NCBI GenBank assembly: GCA_945906975.1
Contig: CAMDRY010000112.1
Span: forward strand, 1-8,790
Direction of reading: 5' to 3'
Origin: Bordetella parapertussis
GTDB lineage: Bacteria > Pseudomonadota > Gammaproteobacteria > Burkholderiales > SG8-39
Length of the DNA stretch: 8,790 nt
Shown here: in pieces, positions 1 through 6,222 of the stretch
Numbering within the stretch: position 1 is the first letter of the stretch
Layout of the letters: each line of letters starts with the position of its first letter
Position numbers and translations under genes: made by a program
The notes under the pieces: model-generated
Database searches by the model: none
Told to the model about the DNA's origin: nothing
What the model saw: only the letters and a program-made list of their open reading frames with translations

Positions 1-28
1 CGGTTTTCTTGGCAAACGAGGCAGAATT

Positions 29-88
29 ATGAATCGCGGTCAGTCGATTTTTGCCCAATTCTTGGACTTTATACCCTTCAGTCACTTA
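29..88 (+). pseudogene. 5' remnant of an IS4-type (DUF4372-like) transposase
   Basis: The ATG at 29 opens a reading frame beginning MNRGQSIFAQFLDFIPFSH, which resembles the conserved N-terminus of IS4-group transposases carrying a DUF4372 domain (M-N-x-G-x-x-x-F-x-Q-x-x-D-F-x-P). The resemblance ends after about 20 codons, near position 88; the frame then runs through unrelated sequence to a stop near 150. An intact protein of this family would be several hundred residues, so this is only a 5' scrap. The matching IS end would lie in or to the left of 1-28. The call rests on a short motif recognised from memory and is therefore moderate. The sequence from here to the next gene end is unassigned. 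Confidence 0.45.
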
Positions 89-119
89 TGGTGCTCGCAT
101 CGATCGCTCGATGCTTCAG

Positions 120-998
120 TTAGAGACCGAATATACGTGCGCAGTCGTACCTAAAAGCCAAAGAACGGTCAGCTTGCAAACGAGGAGGGGTCCATATACG
201 CGCATATGGGCATATGGCGCGCAGTTGGTCAAACGGCACCGGTTTGGAGAAAAATTGTACTCCCTTGGGCAGGCCGCCGCGCGCTTCGATGTCGGCGGGG
301 TCGAGTCTGCTGACGACGGCACTATCCATGCCCTCGCGGTAAGACGTGGCGACGAGATGATGAATCATCTCAAACCCGTCAAGGCCGGGCATCGCCAGAT
401 CGGTGGTCATCAGATCGGGGGCATCGCGGCTGAGGCGAATCAGGCCGTCGACGCCGTTGCCGGCGGTGATTGTGTCGATCGGCAGATTCCAGTTGCCGAT
501 GACGGTCTTGTACAAGCTCAGCAATGAGTTGTCGTCTTCCACCACCAGTACTTTTATTTGCTCGCCTTGCCGGGCGGGAGCAGCGTCCCTCTGTCGGGGT
601 TTTGCTTCGCCATCGAGCAAGCGTTGTACCGACGTGCGCTTGATTCGACGATGGCCGCCATCCGTTTTCCAGGCTTCCAGCAAGCCGCTCTCAACCCACA
701 ACTGCGCTGTCCTTCGGGACACTCCGAGCATTTCAGCCGGGTTGGCTAGCAATTCGGGGCCAACTCCACCGGCGATCAGTTCCAACTCCTGCTGCCGGAC
801 GCGCAGTTGCTCGTTTATCTGCGCGGCGACGATGCTCACCGTCGTGGCCTGCTGGTCACCCGGTAACTGCGCCATATCCGCGCGAAGCATGTGGCCGGTG
901 TAAAGCGCCAGGGACCAAAGGCTGGTCGCAAAAACGCATAGCGTGAAAGTGGCAACGCGGAATTTGATCGATTGCCATAAAGGCGGAGTCCAGACCAT
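120..998 (-). CDS. Chimeric ORF: sensor-type membrane anchor + MerR-like HTH + response-regulator receiver
   Basis: A 292-residue ORF with three parts of apparently different origin. Residues 1-14 are short and basic (IKFR at 11-14), 15-35 form one hydrophobic membrane segment, and 36-87 resemble the start of the periplasmic sensor region of PAS/GGDEF or hybrid-kinase proteins. At about residue 88 it changes to a MerR/excisionase-like helix-turn-helix (EMLGVSRRTAQLWVESG, then GGHRRI, 89-119). A linker (120-146) leads to a CheY-like receiver (148-262) with acidic pocket E154/D155/D156, phospho-acceptor D200 in TTDLAMPG, S230 and K252. Residues 263-292 do not look like a receiver end and start at a junction near 213. 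With one membrane segment and positive-inside topology, the HTH would lie in the periplasm, so the full product is probably non-functional. An internal start at M90 would give a soluble but clipped regulator. No good ribosome site precedes 998. IS scraps flank it on both sides. Confidence 0.6.
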   Translation of the reverse strand: MVWTPPLWQSIKFRVATFTLCVFATSLWSLALYTGHMLRADMAQLPGDQQATTVSIVAAQINEQLRVRQQELELIAGGVGPELLANPAEMLGVSRRTAQLWVESGLLEAWKTDGGHRRIKRTSVQRLLDGEAKPRQRDAAPARQGEQIKVLVVEDDNSLLSLYKTVIGNWNLPIDTITAGNGVDGLIRLSRDAPDLMTTDLAMPGLDGFEMIHHLVATSYREGMDSAVVSRLDPADIEARGGLPKGVQFFSKPVPFDQLRAICPYARIWTPPRLQADRSLAFRYDCARIFGL

Positions 999-1114
999 GC
1001 GATGCTTGCCGGAGGGGGGGGCTTAGAGCCATAGCCCAGCGGATGCATCTGTGACAAAACAGAGCGGACAAGGGTTTATTCTTTTGGCTCATTTGGCGAA
1101 TGATGTTGTTGAAC

Positions 1115-1228
1115 TCATGCTCTGACCGCGAGAGTGAGCAACTGTGCGGGATCGGGGCTGAAGCGGGGCGACCGTTCGAGAACGCTAAACCATCCGAGGT
1201 AGTTGGTGAGGTATTTCGTGGCAACACC
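1115..1228 (-). pseudogene. 3' remnant of an IS1595/ISXO2-like transposase
   Basis: Read on the minus strand, 1228 down to 1115 encodes GVATKYLTNYLGWFSVLER, then about 18 residues and a TGA stop at 1117-1115. This resembles the C-terminal end of IS1595-family transposases, where a G-V-x-x-K-Y-L-x-N-Y-L-x-W-F motif sits close to the stop codon. Upstream the frame breaks: CGCTTCAAG at about 1240-1232 could encode the preceding residues in another frame, so the homology may extend to ~1240 through a small frameshift. Just beyond that the plus-strand IS66 fragment begins, so the rest of this transposase has been lost. No catalytic residues remain. Family assignment is from motif memory. Confidence 0.55.
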
Positions 1229-1251
1229 GCTTGAAGCGGATCATCTATGCG

Positions 1252-1549
1252 CGCAGGCGCAAGCAGCGTGGCCGTATCAGGCAATCCCCCGCGGCTAATC
1301 TCCTGTTGTGTCTGCGCGAGCACGCGGACGATGTCCTGCGGTTTCTTACCGACACGCGATATCCGCATGCCCAAACTCAAGCAAAAGACCTCCGGGTGTT
1401 TCCGTACCGTCACTGGTGCCGAGTCCTTCTGCACCATCCGCTCCTACCTCGCTACGGCGCGCAAACAGGGCCGTAATGTCTTCCATGCCCTCACTCTCGC
1501 ATTTCACGGCAACCCTCCCAATCCGCTACCATCCGGGCAGGCTGAATAG
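1252..1549 (+). pseudogene. 3' remnant of an IS66-family transposase, internally deleted and frameshifted
   Basis: The plus strand encodes the C-terminal part of an IS66 (TnpC/ORF3) transposase in two frames. The first frame gives [15 protein letters not shown] and [14 protein letters not shown] up to about 1357. The second, from about 1358, gives [36 protein letters not shown] and a tail ending at a TAG (1547-1549). Between them the usual segment resembling PFTNNQAE is missing, so a deletion of roughly 30 bp shifted the frame. In this family that N-N-x-A-E segment is thought to hold the last acidic residue of the DDE site, so the remnant is inactive. Everything upstream of ~1252 (the remaining transposase and the tnpA/tnpB accessory genes) is absent. 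It abuts the oppositely oriented IS1595-like remnant. Confidence 0.8.
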
Positions 1550-1553
1550 TTAC
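1541..1553. repeat. Possible right terminal inverted repeat of the IS66 remnant
   Basis: The sequence GCTGAATAGTTAC overlaps and follows the stop codon of the IS66 transposase fragment. Read inward from the right it is GTAACTATTCAGC. IS66-family terminal repeats commonly begin with GTAA, and the right end lies very close to the transposase stop, so 1553 is a plausible outer edge of the element. The sequence changes abruptly to A-rich DNA after this point. The left end is not present, so the repeat cannot be confirmed by pairing. Confidence 0.35.
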
Positions 1554-1580
1554 GAAAAAAAATAAAGAAACAAAGCAAAT

Positions 1581-1608
1581 AAAAAAGCGGACCGAAGTCC
1601 GCTTTTTT
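1581..1608 (-). terminator. Rho-independent terminator of the VOC/ABC-binding-protein unit
   Basis: A perfect 12-bp inverted repeat, AAAAAAGCGGAC and GTCCGCTTTTTT, encloses a 4-nt loop that reads TTCG on the minus strand, giving the very stable C(UUCG)G tetraloop. On the minus strand the stem ends in a T-tract and lies about 50 bp past the stop codon of the binding-protein gene, exactly where its transcript should end. The symmetric A/T flanks mean it could also stop plus-strand transcription coming out of the IS66 remnant. Confidence 0.92.
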
Positions 1609-1660
1609 TATTTGGCGCCTCGCGTGCGCGTAGAGTGGCGCGCCCGTGCGGTAACTGTCG

Positions 1661-2854
1661 TTACGGCTTGCTGAATTCCTTCCACGGATCCTTGACGTTC
1701 GGGATCGTCTCTATCTCGACGTTCATGTTGCGGCCGCCGACCTTGCGCGTTTCGCGAATGTAGATGTTCTGCACAATGTCGCGTGTCGCCGGATCAATCG
1801 CAATCGGGCCGCGCGGGCTGTTTGGATTTTTGTAATTGGACAGGATCTTCATTGTTTGATCGCCGTCCACCTTGCCCTTTTGCTCGCGGATGGCGGTGTA
1901 AATCATGTCCATGGCATCGTAGGCGCCCACGGCGATAAAGCCCGGCGGGATGGTCTTGCCGTAATCGCGCTCCCATGCGCCGACAAAGGCCTTGTTGGCG
2001 GGGCGGTCGCCGGCCATCGAATAATTCCAGGCCGAGATGTAGCCGAGCGGGGCGTCGCCCATGTTGATCAATTCCTCCTCGGTGACCGAGTCGCCGGTGC
2101 CGATAAAGGGAATGCCGGCCTGGCGCAGACCGAGGTCGTTGTAGGCCTTCTGGATCGCCGTCGACGGGGCGCCTGCGGTGACCATGTTGAACACCACGTC
2201 GGGTTTCACGTCCTTGGCTTTTTGCATGAAGGCGATAAAGTCGGGGTTCTTGATCGGCATGCGCACGCTGCCGATAATCTCGCCGCCGCCGTCCTTGAAA
2301 CCCTTGATGAAGGCCGTTTCGGCATCGTGTCCGGGTGCGAAATCGGTCACCATGGTGTAGGCCTTCTTGTATTTCTTTGCCGCCCACACGCCCATCGGGT
2401 AGCCGCTTTGCCACAGCGTCAGTGAAGCGCGCACAAAATACGGCGAACGGGTGGTGATGACCGATGCCGCGGCATTCATGATCACCAGCGGCGTCTTGGT
2501 CTCGGCCAGCATCGGTGCCACCGCCATGGTGTTGGGTGTCCAGATGAAGCCGGTGAGGAAGTCGACCTTGTCGCGCACCAGCAATTCCTGCGCCAGGCGT
2601 TTGGCGTTGTCGGGGTTGGGACCGCCGTCATCGCGCACCAGCAATTCTATTTTCACGCCGGGCGGCAGCTTGCCGGCGTTTTCCTTCATGTACAGCTTGA
2701 CGCTTTTGTCGATCTGGTCACCCAGGGTCGCGAACGGCCCGGATGTCGAATTCAACATGCCGATCTTGATCGTCTGCGCCGCTGCGGCGCCGCTGCACAA
2801 GGCGATCGCGCAAGCGAGCAGCCCCGACAGCAACTTGGGTTTTTGGTACGTCAT
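1661..2854 (-). CDS. Branched-chain-type ABC transporter periplasmic substrate-binding protein
   Basis: Product of 397 residues, a normal length for LivJ/LivK-like (Peripla_BP_6) proteins, which capture a ligand in the periplasm and hand it to an ABC permease. A Sec signal peptide is visible: basic start (K5, K7), hydrophobic core about 8-20, likely cleavage after the alanine run at 23-26. The mature protein opens with IKIGMLNSTSGPFATLG, the usual first strand and loop of the fold, followed by a long lobe-1/lobe-2 pattern ending DPWKEFSKP. The start is fixed by AAGGAGGA at 2868-2861, seven bases before the ATG. It lies 133 bp downstream of the dioxygenase-like gene on the same strand and ends before a strong terminator, so the two are probably co-transcribed. 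No permease or ATPase genes are in the window, so it is an orphan here. Amino acids, or aromatic acids as bound by some relatives, are possible ligands; the neighbour favours an aromatic one. Confidence 0.9.
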   Translation of the reverse strand: MTYQKPKLLSGLLACAIALCSGAAAAQTIKIGMLNSTSGPFATLGDQIDKSVKLYMKENAGKLPPGVKIELLVRDDGGPNPDNAKRLAQELLVRDKVDFLTGFIWTPNTMAVAPMLAETKTPLVIMNAAASVITTRSPYFVRASLTLWQSGYPMGVWAAKKYKKAYTMVTDFAPGHDAETAFIKGFKDGGGEIIGSVRMPIKNPDFIAFMQKAKDVKPDVVFNMVTAGAPSTAIQKAYNDLGLRQAGIPFIGTGDSVTEEELINMGDAPLGYISAWNYSMAGDRPANKAFVGAWERDYGKTIPPGFIAVGAYDAMDMIYTAIREQKGKVDGDQTMKILSNYKNPNSPRGPIAIDPATRDIVQNIYIRETRKVGGRNMNVEIETIPNVKDPWKEFSKP

Positions 2855-2987
2855 GTTTGTTCCTCCTTGAATCGGTTTAATCGATGCACTTCTTTTTGGT
2901 CTTGCGTGACGCCATATTCTATAGATTCTCGCTGCAACAAGGCCATGTCTGCGCGTGCTGCCGTTGTGCGGTGCAGCGTATCAGGGT

Positions 2988-3884
2988 TTATTCTTCGGCA
3001 AAATGGATTTGTGTCTGCGCCTCCTTCAGGCGGGGCGAGGGCGCTTCTGAAATGCCCCATTGGTCCAGGCGTCCAGGCAGCCACTTCCAGTCCTCGGGCT
3101 TGCCCGCCACATAGCTGGCGTCGACCTGCTCGACCTCGGCGGTGTATTCAATCACCAGATTTTCAGGGCCGATAAAATAGGCGAACACATTATGTCCGGG
3201 ACCGTGGCGGCCGACACCCCACGCGATCGGATAGCCCGCGTCGCGCAAGCGGCCGCCGCCTGTCATCACCGACTCCCAGTCGGGCAGCATGAAGGCGATA
3301 TGGTTGAGCGTGGCCTCCTTGGAAAAAGCGAAGGCGATGTTGTGGTGGTCGCTGTTGCAGCGGATGAAATGCATCATGCGTGTGGTGTCCGAGAGGGTGA
3401 AGCCGAGCACCTCGGTGAAAAAATGCATCGCCGCATCGGCGTCCTTCGAATTGAGCACCACATGGGCAAGCCGCTCCGGCGTGTCACGAACAGCTGAGGC
3501 GTCGGTGTGGCGCAGGTCATCGCTGACAATGCAAAAACGCCGGCCTTCAGCGTCGCGGAAGGCAAAGCCGTAACCGCCACCCGGCGTGGTGATTGCGGCA
3601 GGCGGTGCTTGCAGCCGGCCGCCCTTGTCGGCGATGCGCTGCGCCAGCGTGTCGACGGCGCCACGCGAAGTGGCATTGAAGGTGACCGCGAGCAGTTCCG
3701 TGCTGCTGCGCGGGTGCAGCGACAGCAAGTGGTGGGGGGCGCCGGTTCCGCGCAGGTAGACGGCGGCACCGTCCCGTGCGGCAACCGAAAGGCGCCAGGT
3801 GCCCGTATAAAACGCCTCGCTTGCCGCGATGTCGACAACGCCCAGCTCGACGCTGCGCAGACCGGTGATCAACGACGACTGCAT
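2988..3884 (-). CDS. Two-domain VOC protein, extradiol ring-cleavage dioxygenase-like
   Basis: A 298-residue vicinal-oxygen-chelate protein with two repeats (about 6-122 and 138-250), the layout of type I extradiol dioxygenases that cleave catechol-type rings next to the hydroxyls using Fe(II) or Mn(II). The C-terminal domain has the expected 2-His-1-carboxylate set: H141 (LAHVVLNS), H195 (LNHIAFML), E246 (LVIEYT). The second-shell residues of the BphC family also align by spacing: H180 is 15 before the second metal His, H227 in GRHGPGH is 19 before the Glu, and Y236 is 10 before it. No signal peptide, so cytoplasmic. AGGAGAG at 3897-3891 supports the ATG at 3884. It is the first gene of a likely two-gene unit with the ABC binding protein. 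The substrate cannot be named; some VOC proteins with these ligands are lyases or isomerases, so dioxygenase activity is inferred. Confidence 0.82.
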   Translation of the reverse strand: MQSSLITGLRSVELGVVDIAASEAFYTGTWRLSVAARDGAAVYLRGTGAPHHLLSLHPRSSTELLAVTFNATSRGAVDTLAQRIADKGGRLQAPPAAITTPGGGYGFAFRDAEGRRFCIVSDDLRHTDASAVRDTPERLAHVVLNSKDADAAMHFFTEVLGFTLSDTTRMMHFIRCNSDHHNIAFAFSKEATLNHIAFMLPDWESVMTGGGRLRDAGYPIAWGVGRHGPGHNVFAYFIGPENLVIEYTAEVEQVDASYVAGKPEDWKWLPGRLDQWGISEAPSPRLKEAQTQIHFAEE

Positions 3885-3912
3885 GCTTTGCTCTCCTGAT
3901 GAACTTTTTAAC

Positions 3913-3944
3913 GGCCGCCATTTATACCGTATACGCTGACGGCC
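3913..3944 (-). promoter_or_regulatory. Candidate promoter and operator of the VOC gene
   Basis: Upstream of the minus-strand VOC gene, the minus strand carries TATAAAT (3926-3920), a good -10 hexamer placed about 36 bp before the ATG. No convincing -35 hexamer lies 17 bp further up. The -10 is enclosed by an imperfect inverted repeat, GGCCGCCA (3913-3920) and TGACGGCC (3937-3944), with 7 of 8 bases pairing and a 16-bp spacer, and a second small palindrome CGTATACG lies at 3928-3935. A repressor or activator could bind such a dyad over the promoter. This is inference; no regulator gene is adjacent. Confidence 0.35.
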
Positions 3945-3995
3945 TGCGCCGTGCTATTTTCCGCCTGCGCCATGCCCTGTCGTGCTGCGGCATGG

Positions 3996-4133
3996 CGGTT
4001 GGTGCGCGAAGCCATGGCCGCGCAGGGTGCCGAAGTGACGACGACAATGCCCGACGAGTTTCGCGTATTTTTGCAAAAAGACATCGCCAACACCGCCAAG
4101 CTTGTTCAAGCTGCGGGGCTGCAGCCGGAATGA
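3996..4133 (+). pseudogene. 3' fragment of a Bug/TctC-family solute-binding protein gene
   Basis: This frame ends VREAMAAQGAEVTTTMPDEF and then FLQKDIANTAKLVQAAGLQPE-like residues before TGA at 4131-4133. It matches the typical last ~45 residues of Bug proteins: a last-helix R-E-x-x-A-x-x-G, then (T/M)-P-(D/E)-E-F, then a helix ending in x-A-G-(I/L)-x-P-E. The intact Bug proteins in this window end in the same way (TPERF...NIKAE, SPEEF...NIKPD). Upstream of about 3996 the translation is not Bug-like and there is no room for the other ~280 residues, since the divergent VOC gene starts at 3884. It is therefore a broken gene. A GTG-initiated small ORF (3951-4133) exists but is unlikely to be expressed as a useful protein. 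Confidence 0.65.
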
Positions 4134-4221
4134 GCGCGACGGTGACGCTGATGATGGTGGAATAAAATATAAAATCAACAAAAATGAGAACCCGCACTGA
4201 AAAAGGGTTTCAAGCCAAACT

Positions 4222-4238
4222 TGGCACAAATTACGCCG
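4222..4238 (+). promoter_or_regulatory. Possible sigma-54 promoter of the Bug gene
   Basis: TTGGCACAAATTACGCC matches the full -24 box TTGGCAC and has the invariant GC of the -12 box at the correct distance (GG at 4224-4225, GC at 4236-4237). The remaining -12 bases (AC instead of TT) are poor. Transcription would start near 4249, leaving a ~67-nt leader before the ATG at 4316. The position upstream of a transporter gene is sensible, but no enhancer-binding protein or IHF site was identified. Confidence 0.3.
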
Positions 4239-4315
4239 CCTTTATGGTCGTATTTATGGGTTGATTAAGGCCCGCTTTCAAGTCGGCGGCAGCGTATCTA
4301 AAAAGGAGTAACACC

Positions 4316-5320
4316 ATGCAAGCAAACCCTATAGCACGCCGGTTCTTGCGGCTGGCGGCGCACGGATTGTTTTTGTCCACCCTGCTGGCGGGCGCGTCGC
4401 AGGCGCTGGCCCAGTCGGCCTATCCCAGCCGTCCGATTCGCATCATCGTGCCGCTGACCACCGGCGGTTCCAACGATGTGCTGGCGCGCATCATCGCCGA
4501 TCGCCTGACGCCGGTGTTGGGGCAGCCGGTGGTGGTCGAGAACCGGCCCGGTGCCGGTGGCATTGTCGGCACCGACTACGTCGCCAAACAGCCCGGCGAC
4601 GGTTATACGATTCTCATCGCCACCGCCTCACACGCCTACCAGCAGCACTTCGTCACCAAGTTGCCGTTTGACCCAGTAAAAGATTTCGAGCCGATCATCC
4701 TCGCTGCGGTCGTTCCCTTTGTGCTGACGGTTAATGCCGAACTGCCTGTGACCAATGTCAGGGATTTCATCGCGCTGGCGCGCACGCGGCAAAAGGGCCT
4801 GACCTTTGGCACCGCCGGCGTCAGTTCACCGCATCAACTGGGCACCGAGTGGCTCAAGTCCATGACCGGGGCCAATTTCATCCACGTTCCCTACAAGGGC
4901 GCGGCCGGCATCGTGCCGGCGCTGGTCGCCAACGAGATCGACTTCACTGTTGGTGCGATCAATTCGCTGCTGCCGCATATCCGCAGCGGCAAGCTGCGTG
5001 CGCTGGCCGTTGCGAGCACCAAGCGCACCGCTTTCCTGCCCGATGTGCCGACCATCGCCGAGGCGGCGCCCGCGCCCGGCTACGGCATGGATGTGTGGGC
5101 CGGTTTTCTCGCGCCCAAGGGCACGCCCAAAGACATCATTGCCAGGCTCAATGTCGAGATCAGTCGCATCCTGCGCGATCCGCAAATCGTCGCTGAAAAA
5201 CTCGCCCCGCTGGGCATCGATATCGTGACCAGTACGCCCGAGCGCTTTGCCGAGGTGCTCAAGGCCGACCTCGTGTTGTACGAAAAAGTCATCAAGGACG
5301 CCAACATCAAAGCCGAGTAG
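4316..5320 (+). CDS. Bug/TctC-family tripartite tricarboxylate transporter-type solute-binding protein
   Basis: Product of 334 residues, the usual Bug length. Members are exported periplasmic proteins that bind carboxylates, amides or related small molecules; some work with TctA/TctB permeases, most are orphans as here. The N-terminus has a Sec signal peptide with R8/R9/R12, a hydrophobic core to about 27 and cleavage after ALA at 30-32. Mature-protein hallmarks follow: YPSRPIRIIVPLTTGGSND (36-54), VVVENRPGAGGIVG (72-85), PGDGYTIL (93-100), then IHVPYKG, LPDVPTIAEA and the C-terminal TPERF motif. AAGGAG at 4303-4308, seven bases before the ATG, fixes the start. It appears monocistronic: a possible sigma-54 promoter lies upstream and a hairpin follows before a convergent gene. 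Ligand unknown. Confidence 0.93.
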   Translation: MQANPIARRFLRLAAHGLFLSTLLAGASQALAQSAYPSRPIRIIVPLTTGGSNDVLARIIADRLTPVLGQPVVVENRPGAGGIVGTDYVAKQPGDGYTILIATASHAYQQHFVTKLPFDPVKDFEPIILAAVVPFVLTVNAELPVTNVRDFIALARTRQKGLTFGTAGVSSPHQLGTEWLKSMTGANFIHVPYKGAAGIVPALVANEIDFTVGAINSLLPHIRSGKLRALAVASTKRTAFLPDVPTIAEAAPAPGYGMDVWAGFLAPKGTPKDIIARLNVEISRILRDPQIVAEKLAPLGIDIVTSTPERFAEVLKADLVLYEKVIKDANIKAE

Positions 5321-5345
5321 GGCGCGCTGACGGGGCGGCGGCGTT

Positions 5346-5382
5346 GCCGCGGGCCGGGCTGGAAAGCCTGGGTTCTCGCGGC
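5346..5382. terminator. GC-rich hairpin between convergent genes, possible terminator
   Basis: Between the Bug gene stop (5320) and the end of the convergent gene (5395), CCGGGCT (5354-5360) pairs with AGCCTGG (5365-5371) with one G-U pair around a GGAA (GNRA-type) loop. An outer pair GCCGCG (5346-5351) and CGCGGC (5377-5382) can extend it. No clear T-tract follows on either strand, so it may act weakly, with Rho, or as an mRNA 3'-end stabiliser for either gene. Confidence 0.4.
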
Positions 5383-5394
5383 TTAGCCGGTCTT

Positions 5395-6063
5395 TCAGGC
5401 TTTGCTTTTGGGCGGATGGTGCACGCGGTGCTTGCCCGCTTCACGTTCCACCGGGTCGCGCAGTCTGAGGGTTTTTTCGTGGCGTTTGGTGACGATGCGG
5501 TAGTGCCTTGCGGCATCGATCGCCCAGCCCACGTCCCAGCAGCTTTTCGGGTTGGTGACCCATTGTTCGGGTTTGAGGCGGCGCAGGTCAAAGCCGGCGG
5601 AATACTCACGCAGGGTTTTTTGCGCGCGCCGGTTGGCGTATTCGTGAAAATAACTCATCGCCAGCTCGCGCAAGCTGCGGTAGACCGGGTCGCGCCAGCG
5701 CAGATAGGGACCGTTGGTCTTGGAGATTGCCCCCCAGCAGCCGTTGCGCCGGAACAGCGTGACGATGTGGTCGTAGTCGCGCGTGGCGCGCAAGTCCATG
5801 ATCAGCGGCGGCTCGCCGTTCACCCAAAGCGCCGCCGCGGCCAGCATCGCGCCCTCGATGCACAGCGCGCGCTTTTCATGCAGCACGGTGCGCACCGACA
5901 GGCAGGTCTCGCCGCCCAACTCCCAGTTGTGCGGAATGGCGTTAACGTAGGTTTGAATTTTTTCCGGCGTATTGAGGCGGCGCAGCACGGCAAACTCGGC
6001 CGGCGTGAGTCCGAGATCGTCGCGTGTTGCGGCGCGTTTGTGCAGCAGGAGGTTTTTTGCCAT
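5395..6063 (-). CDS. Conserved protein with a transglutaminase-like Cys/His arrangement
   Basis: A 222-residue soluble protein without signal peptide or membrane segment. Its core resembles transglutaminase-like cysteine-peptidase folds: a Cys at the start of a helix with EGA (ALCIEGAMLAAAALW, C68), about 30 residues later a His in DYDHIVTLF (H99), then WGAISKTN and LRWRDPVYRSLREL; D125 of RDPVY could be the third catalytic residue. The rest (SYFHEYANRR, CWDVGWAID, a basic His-rich tail) I cannot assign. Reaction and substrate are unknown. I chose the ATG at 6063 because the in-frame ATG at 6135 adds 24 residues with atypical codon use that look non-conserved; neither start has a clear ribosome site. 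It is divergent from the multicopper oxidase (191 bp apart) and convergent with the Bug gene. Being a real gene is likely; the transglutaminase link is inference. Confidence 0.72.
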   Translation of the reverse strand: MAKNLLLHKRAATRDDLGLTPAEFAVLRRLNTPEKIQTYVNAIPHNWELGGETCLSVRTVLHEKRALCIEGAMLAAAALWVNGEPPLIMDLRATRDYDHIVTLFRRNGCWGAISKTNGPYLRWRDPVYRSLRELAMSYFHEYANRRAQKTLREYSAGFDLRRLKPEQWVTNPKSCWDVGWAIDAARHYRIVTKRHEKTLRLRDPVEREAGKHRVHHPPKSKA

Positions 6064-6222
6064 GCGCCATTGTGACGGCACTGTCGCGCACTGGCTACCG
6101 TTTTGATGCAATCGATCAGCAGCGGCGACCGACATCGTTGACTGGAAACGCCCATCTGGCGCGGGTTTTCAGGCGATGCGCCAAGTGGGCTGCGTGATGC
6201 GGCAGCGGTCCCGCCACCCGCC

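Noticed and set aside
12..185. The 10-mer GCAAACGAGG at 12-21 and again at 176-185
   Set aside because: It could be target duplication around an insertion, but it is too long and poorly placed relative to an identifiable IS end; chance or older rearrangement cannot be separated.
856..1437. A 193-codon minus-strand open frame across the IS remnants
   Set aside because: It crosses the IS66 and IS1595-like remnants and the regulator start in the wrong frames and has no motif of its own.
1856..2425. A 189-codon plus-strand open frame opposite the ABC binding protein
   Set aside because: Antisense to a clear binding-protein gene with signal peptide and strong ribosome site; no domain seen.
4191..4215. 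A small inverted repeat (AACCC...GGGTT) upstream of the Bug gene as a terminator
   Set aside because: The stem is only about five base pairs with a long loop and no T-tract; not supportable.
5344..6075. A 243-codon plus-strand open frame opposite the transglutaminase-like gene
   Set aside because: Translation is low-complexity, rich in Ala, Val and Arg, and without motifs, while the minus-strand frame has conserved-looking blocks; treated as a shadow.
6064..6135. A 24-residue N-terminal extension of the transglutaminase-like protein from the ATG at 6135
   Set aside because: Codon use is atypical, no ribosome site is evident and it does not look like a signal peptide; the ATG at 6063 is preferred, though the choice is not secure.
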